Below, one piece after another: positions 7,108 to 8,168 of a stretch of DNA of 8,168 bases. This stretch comes from Desulfuromonadaceae bacterium. Its GTDB lineage: Bacteria; Desulfobacterota; Desulfuromonadia; Desulfuromonadales; Geopsychrobacteraceae. The translations under genes were made by a program, and so were the position numbers. Every line of letters starts with the position of its first letter. Within the stretch, counting starts at the first letter, position 1. The notes beneath the pieces were generated by a model that worked only from the letters and a program-made list of their open reading frames with translations, was not told the origin of the DNA and searched no databases. The stretch lies in assembly GCA_016744555.1 (NCBI GenBank), contig JADGED010000106.1:1-8168 (forward strand), read 5' to 3'.

Positions 7108-8046
7108 ATGATCCCTATACAACACACTTTAAATACAAACTATTCTGTTGGGCCAGTGCACTGCTATAGCCAAGAAATCGCTGGTGAACTGGTATTGTTT
7201 GATACTGGTCCACCTGATCTGAATGCACAAAAATATCTACAAAACAACGTCAATTTAGATAGGTTACAGCATGTGATTATCACCCATTGTCACATTGACC
7301 ACTATGGATTGGCGCGTTGGTTAGAGCAAGAGACCGATGCAGTTATTTACTTGCCATTTCGAGATCATTTGCGCATCGTTAATCACGAAAAATCGCTGGA
7401 GCTAATGTACGGATTGATGGGTCAGCTTGGTTTTACTTCAGATTTTTTGGCACCGTTTCAAGAGAGTATGGCTGGCGACGCAGTATTTCCACCGTTGCCA
7501 GAAAAATTTAAAATTATTGAAGAAGATTTGCCGGAGCACTTGGGATTAACTGCGCTGTCATGTCCTGGCCATTCGCAAAGTGATATGGTTTTACTTAGTG
7601 AAGATTGGGCTGTGACGGGAGATGTTCTATTGCAGGGAATTTTTCAGACACCACTGCTCGATATAGATTTGCAAACCGGGGAACGGTTTCGTAACTATAA
7701 TGCTTACTGCAACAGTTTAATTAAGTTGGCAACGTTACGAGGTAAGCATATTCTCCCCGGGCATCGTGGGCAGATTGATAGCGTTGATGGTTGCTTGTTA
7801 GTTTATATCGATAAATTGTTAGATCGGGCCGCCCGCGTTAAGCAGTTGCCCCTAAATATGACTGCTGCAGCGATTGTTAATAAGTTGTTCGAGGGGGCAA
7901 ATAATCCGTTTGTTGGTTATTTAAAGGCCTCAGAGGTAGTGTTTATGCGCGATTTTCTTGCTCAGCCTCATTTGTTAAAGGAAGCGCTAATTTCGATTGG
8001 TTTGTATGCAGCTGTGGCAGATAAGTTTGCACATGTGCTTTCTTGA
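7108..8046 (+). CDS. MBL-fold metallo-hydrolase
   Basis: A 312-residue hydrolase of the metallo-beta-lactamase fold, glyoxalase-II/LACTB2-like in outline. The metal-site motifs appear in order: THCHIDHYG (His60, His62, Asp64, His65), CPGHSQSD (His155), TGDVLL (Asp172) and LPGHRG (His219). This is a complete dinuclear metal set. FDTGPP (31-36) is the usual early strand motif. The C-terminal part, from about 245, is helical and probably forms a family-specific cap or winged-helix-like domain. No signal peptide is visible, so it is probably cytoplasmic. It starts 82 nt after the acyl-CoA synthetase with a weak ribosome site (GTGAG, 7097-7101) and no terminator in between, so co-transcription is likely. 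Linkage suggests hydrolysis of an acyl thioester or ester made by the neighbouring ligase, but this is an inference; MBL enzymes have very varied substrates. Confidence 0.9.
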   Translation: MIPIQHTLNTNYSVGPVHCYSQEIAGELVLFDTGPPDLNAQKYLQNNVNLDRLQHVIITHCHIDHYGLARWLEQETDAVIYLPFRDHLRIVNHEKSLELMYGLMGQLGFTSDFLAPFQESMAGDAVFPPLPEKFKIIEEDLPEHLGLTALSCPGHSQSDMVLLSEDWAVTGDVLLQGIFQTPLLDIDLQTGERFRNYNAYCNSLIKLATLRGKHILPGHRGQIDSVDGCLLVYIDKLLDRAARVKQLPLNMTAAAIVNKLFEGANNPFVGYLKASEVVFMRDFLAQPHLLKEALISIGLYAAVADKFAHVLS

Positions 8047-8062
8047 TGTTTCTCTTTCCCCC

Positions 8063-8168
8063 TTAAGGGTTAATTGTTTGGGCAACTAGTTGCCCAATTT
8101 CAATGTCACTGAATGGCTTTTTGATAAAGCCACTTAAGCCCTTTTTCTTTAAGTCCTCAATGCTGTTA
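8063..8168 (-). CDS. Response-regulator receiver domain, C-terminal fragment (runs off window)
   Basis: The last 34 codons of a minus-strand gene, ending in TAA at 8065-8063. The peptide ends a CheY-like receiver. GLSGFIKKPFS contains the conserved Lys-Pro pair of the receiver beta5 strand, followed by the final helix IEIGQLVAQTINP. The protein stops right after that helix, so nothing is fused C-terminally; any other domain would lie upstream, outside the window. The phosphoacceptor Asp is also outside. It is convergent with the MBL hydrolase, with only 16 nt between the two stops. It could be a stand-alone CheY-like protein or the C-terminal receiver of a hybrid kinase. Confidence 0.8.
   Translation of the reverse strand, partial: NSIEDLKKKGLSGFIKKPFSDIEIGQLVAQTINP
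8078..8097. repeat. 20-bp perfect palindrome inside the receiver gene
   Basis: TTGGGCAACT and AGTTGCCCAA are adjacent and exactly complementary. As RNA this gives an 8-bp stem with a CTAG loop. It is followed on the plus strand by TTTCAATG, so it might act as a weak terminator for the hydrolase transcript, lying within the convergent receiver gene. The T-run is only three bases, so the terminator role is uncertain. Confidence 0.5.

Overview
The window looks like a chromosomal segment of a Gram-negative, anaerobe-type bacterium. My best guess is a deltaproteobacterium of the Desulfuromonas/Geobacter kind. The grounds are an RND lipid-type exporter, a chemoreceptor, a FadD15-like acyl-CoA ligase, a periplasmic rhodanese and an apparent selenocysteine codon. 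Base composition is moderately AT-rich by eye. The taxonomic call is an inference and no marker gene is present. No rRNA, tRNA, insertion sequence, CRISPR array or prophage gene was seen.

Layout, left to right. (1) 9-2336 (+): a complete 775-residue RND/MMPL-type inner-membrane exporter. (2) 2369-2407: a strong bidirectional hairpin terminator shared with the convergent gene. (3) 2427-3143 (-): an exported two-domain rhodanese interrupted by one in-frame TGA. The frame stays open and homologous on both sides, the TGA lies where many relatives have the second Cys of a C-x4-C active-site loop, and a perfect 8-bp hairpin follows at bacterial SECIS distance. I read this as one selenoprotein gene, not two ORFs or a pseudogene. 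(4) 3217-4944 (-): a classical transmembrane methyl-accepting chemotaxis protein. (5) 4945-5195: the divergent intergenic region, with an 18-bp inverted repeat beside the chemoreceptor Shine-Dalgarno and an FNR/CRP-type box. (6) 5196-7025 (+): a long-chain acyl-CoA synthetase, followed after 82 nt by (7) 7108-8046 (+): an MBL-fold metallo-hydrolase. (8) 8063-8168 (-): the last 34 codons of a response-regulator receiver domain running off the window, convergent with the hydrolase.

The acyl-CoA ligase and hydrolase probably form one transcript for acyl activation or thioester/ester handling. The RND exporter could belong to the same envelope-lipid theme but is separated from them by the minus-strand rhodanese and chemoreceptor genes. 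The chemoreceptor and the truncated receiver are signalling genes. The main point of interest is the selenocysteine-containing rhodanese, which standard gene calling would split or mark as broken.
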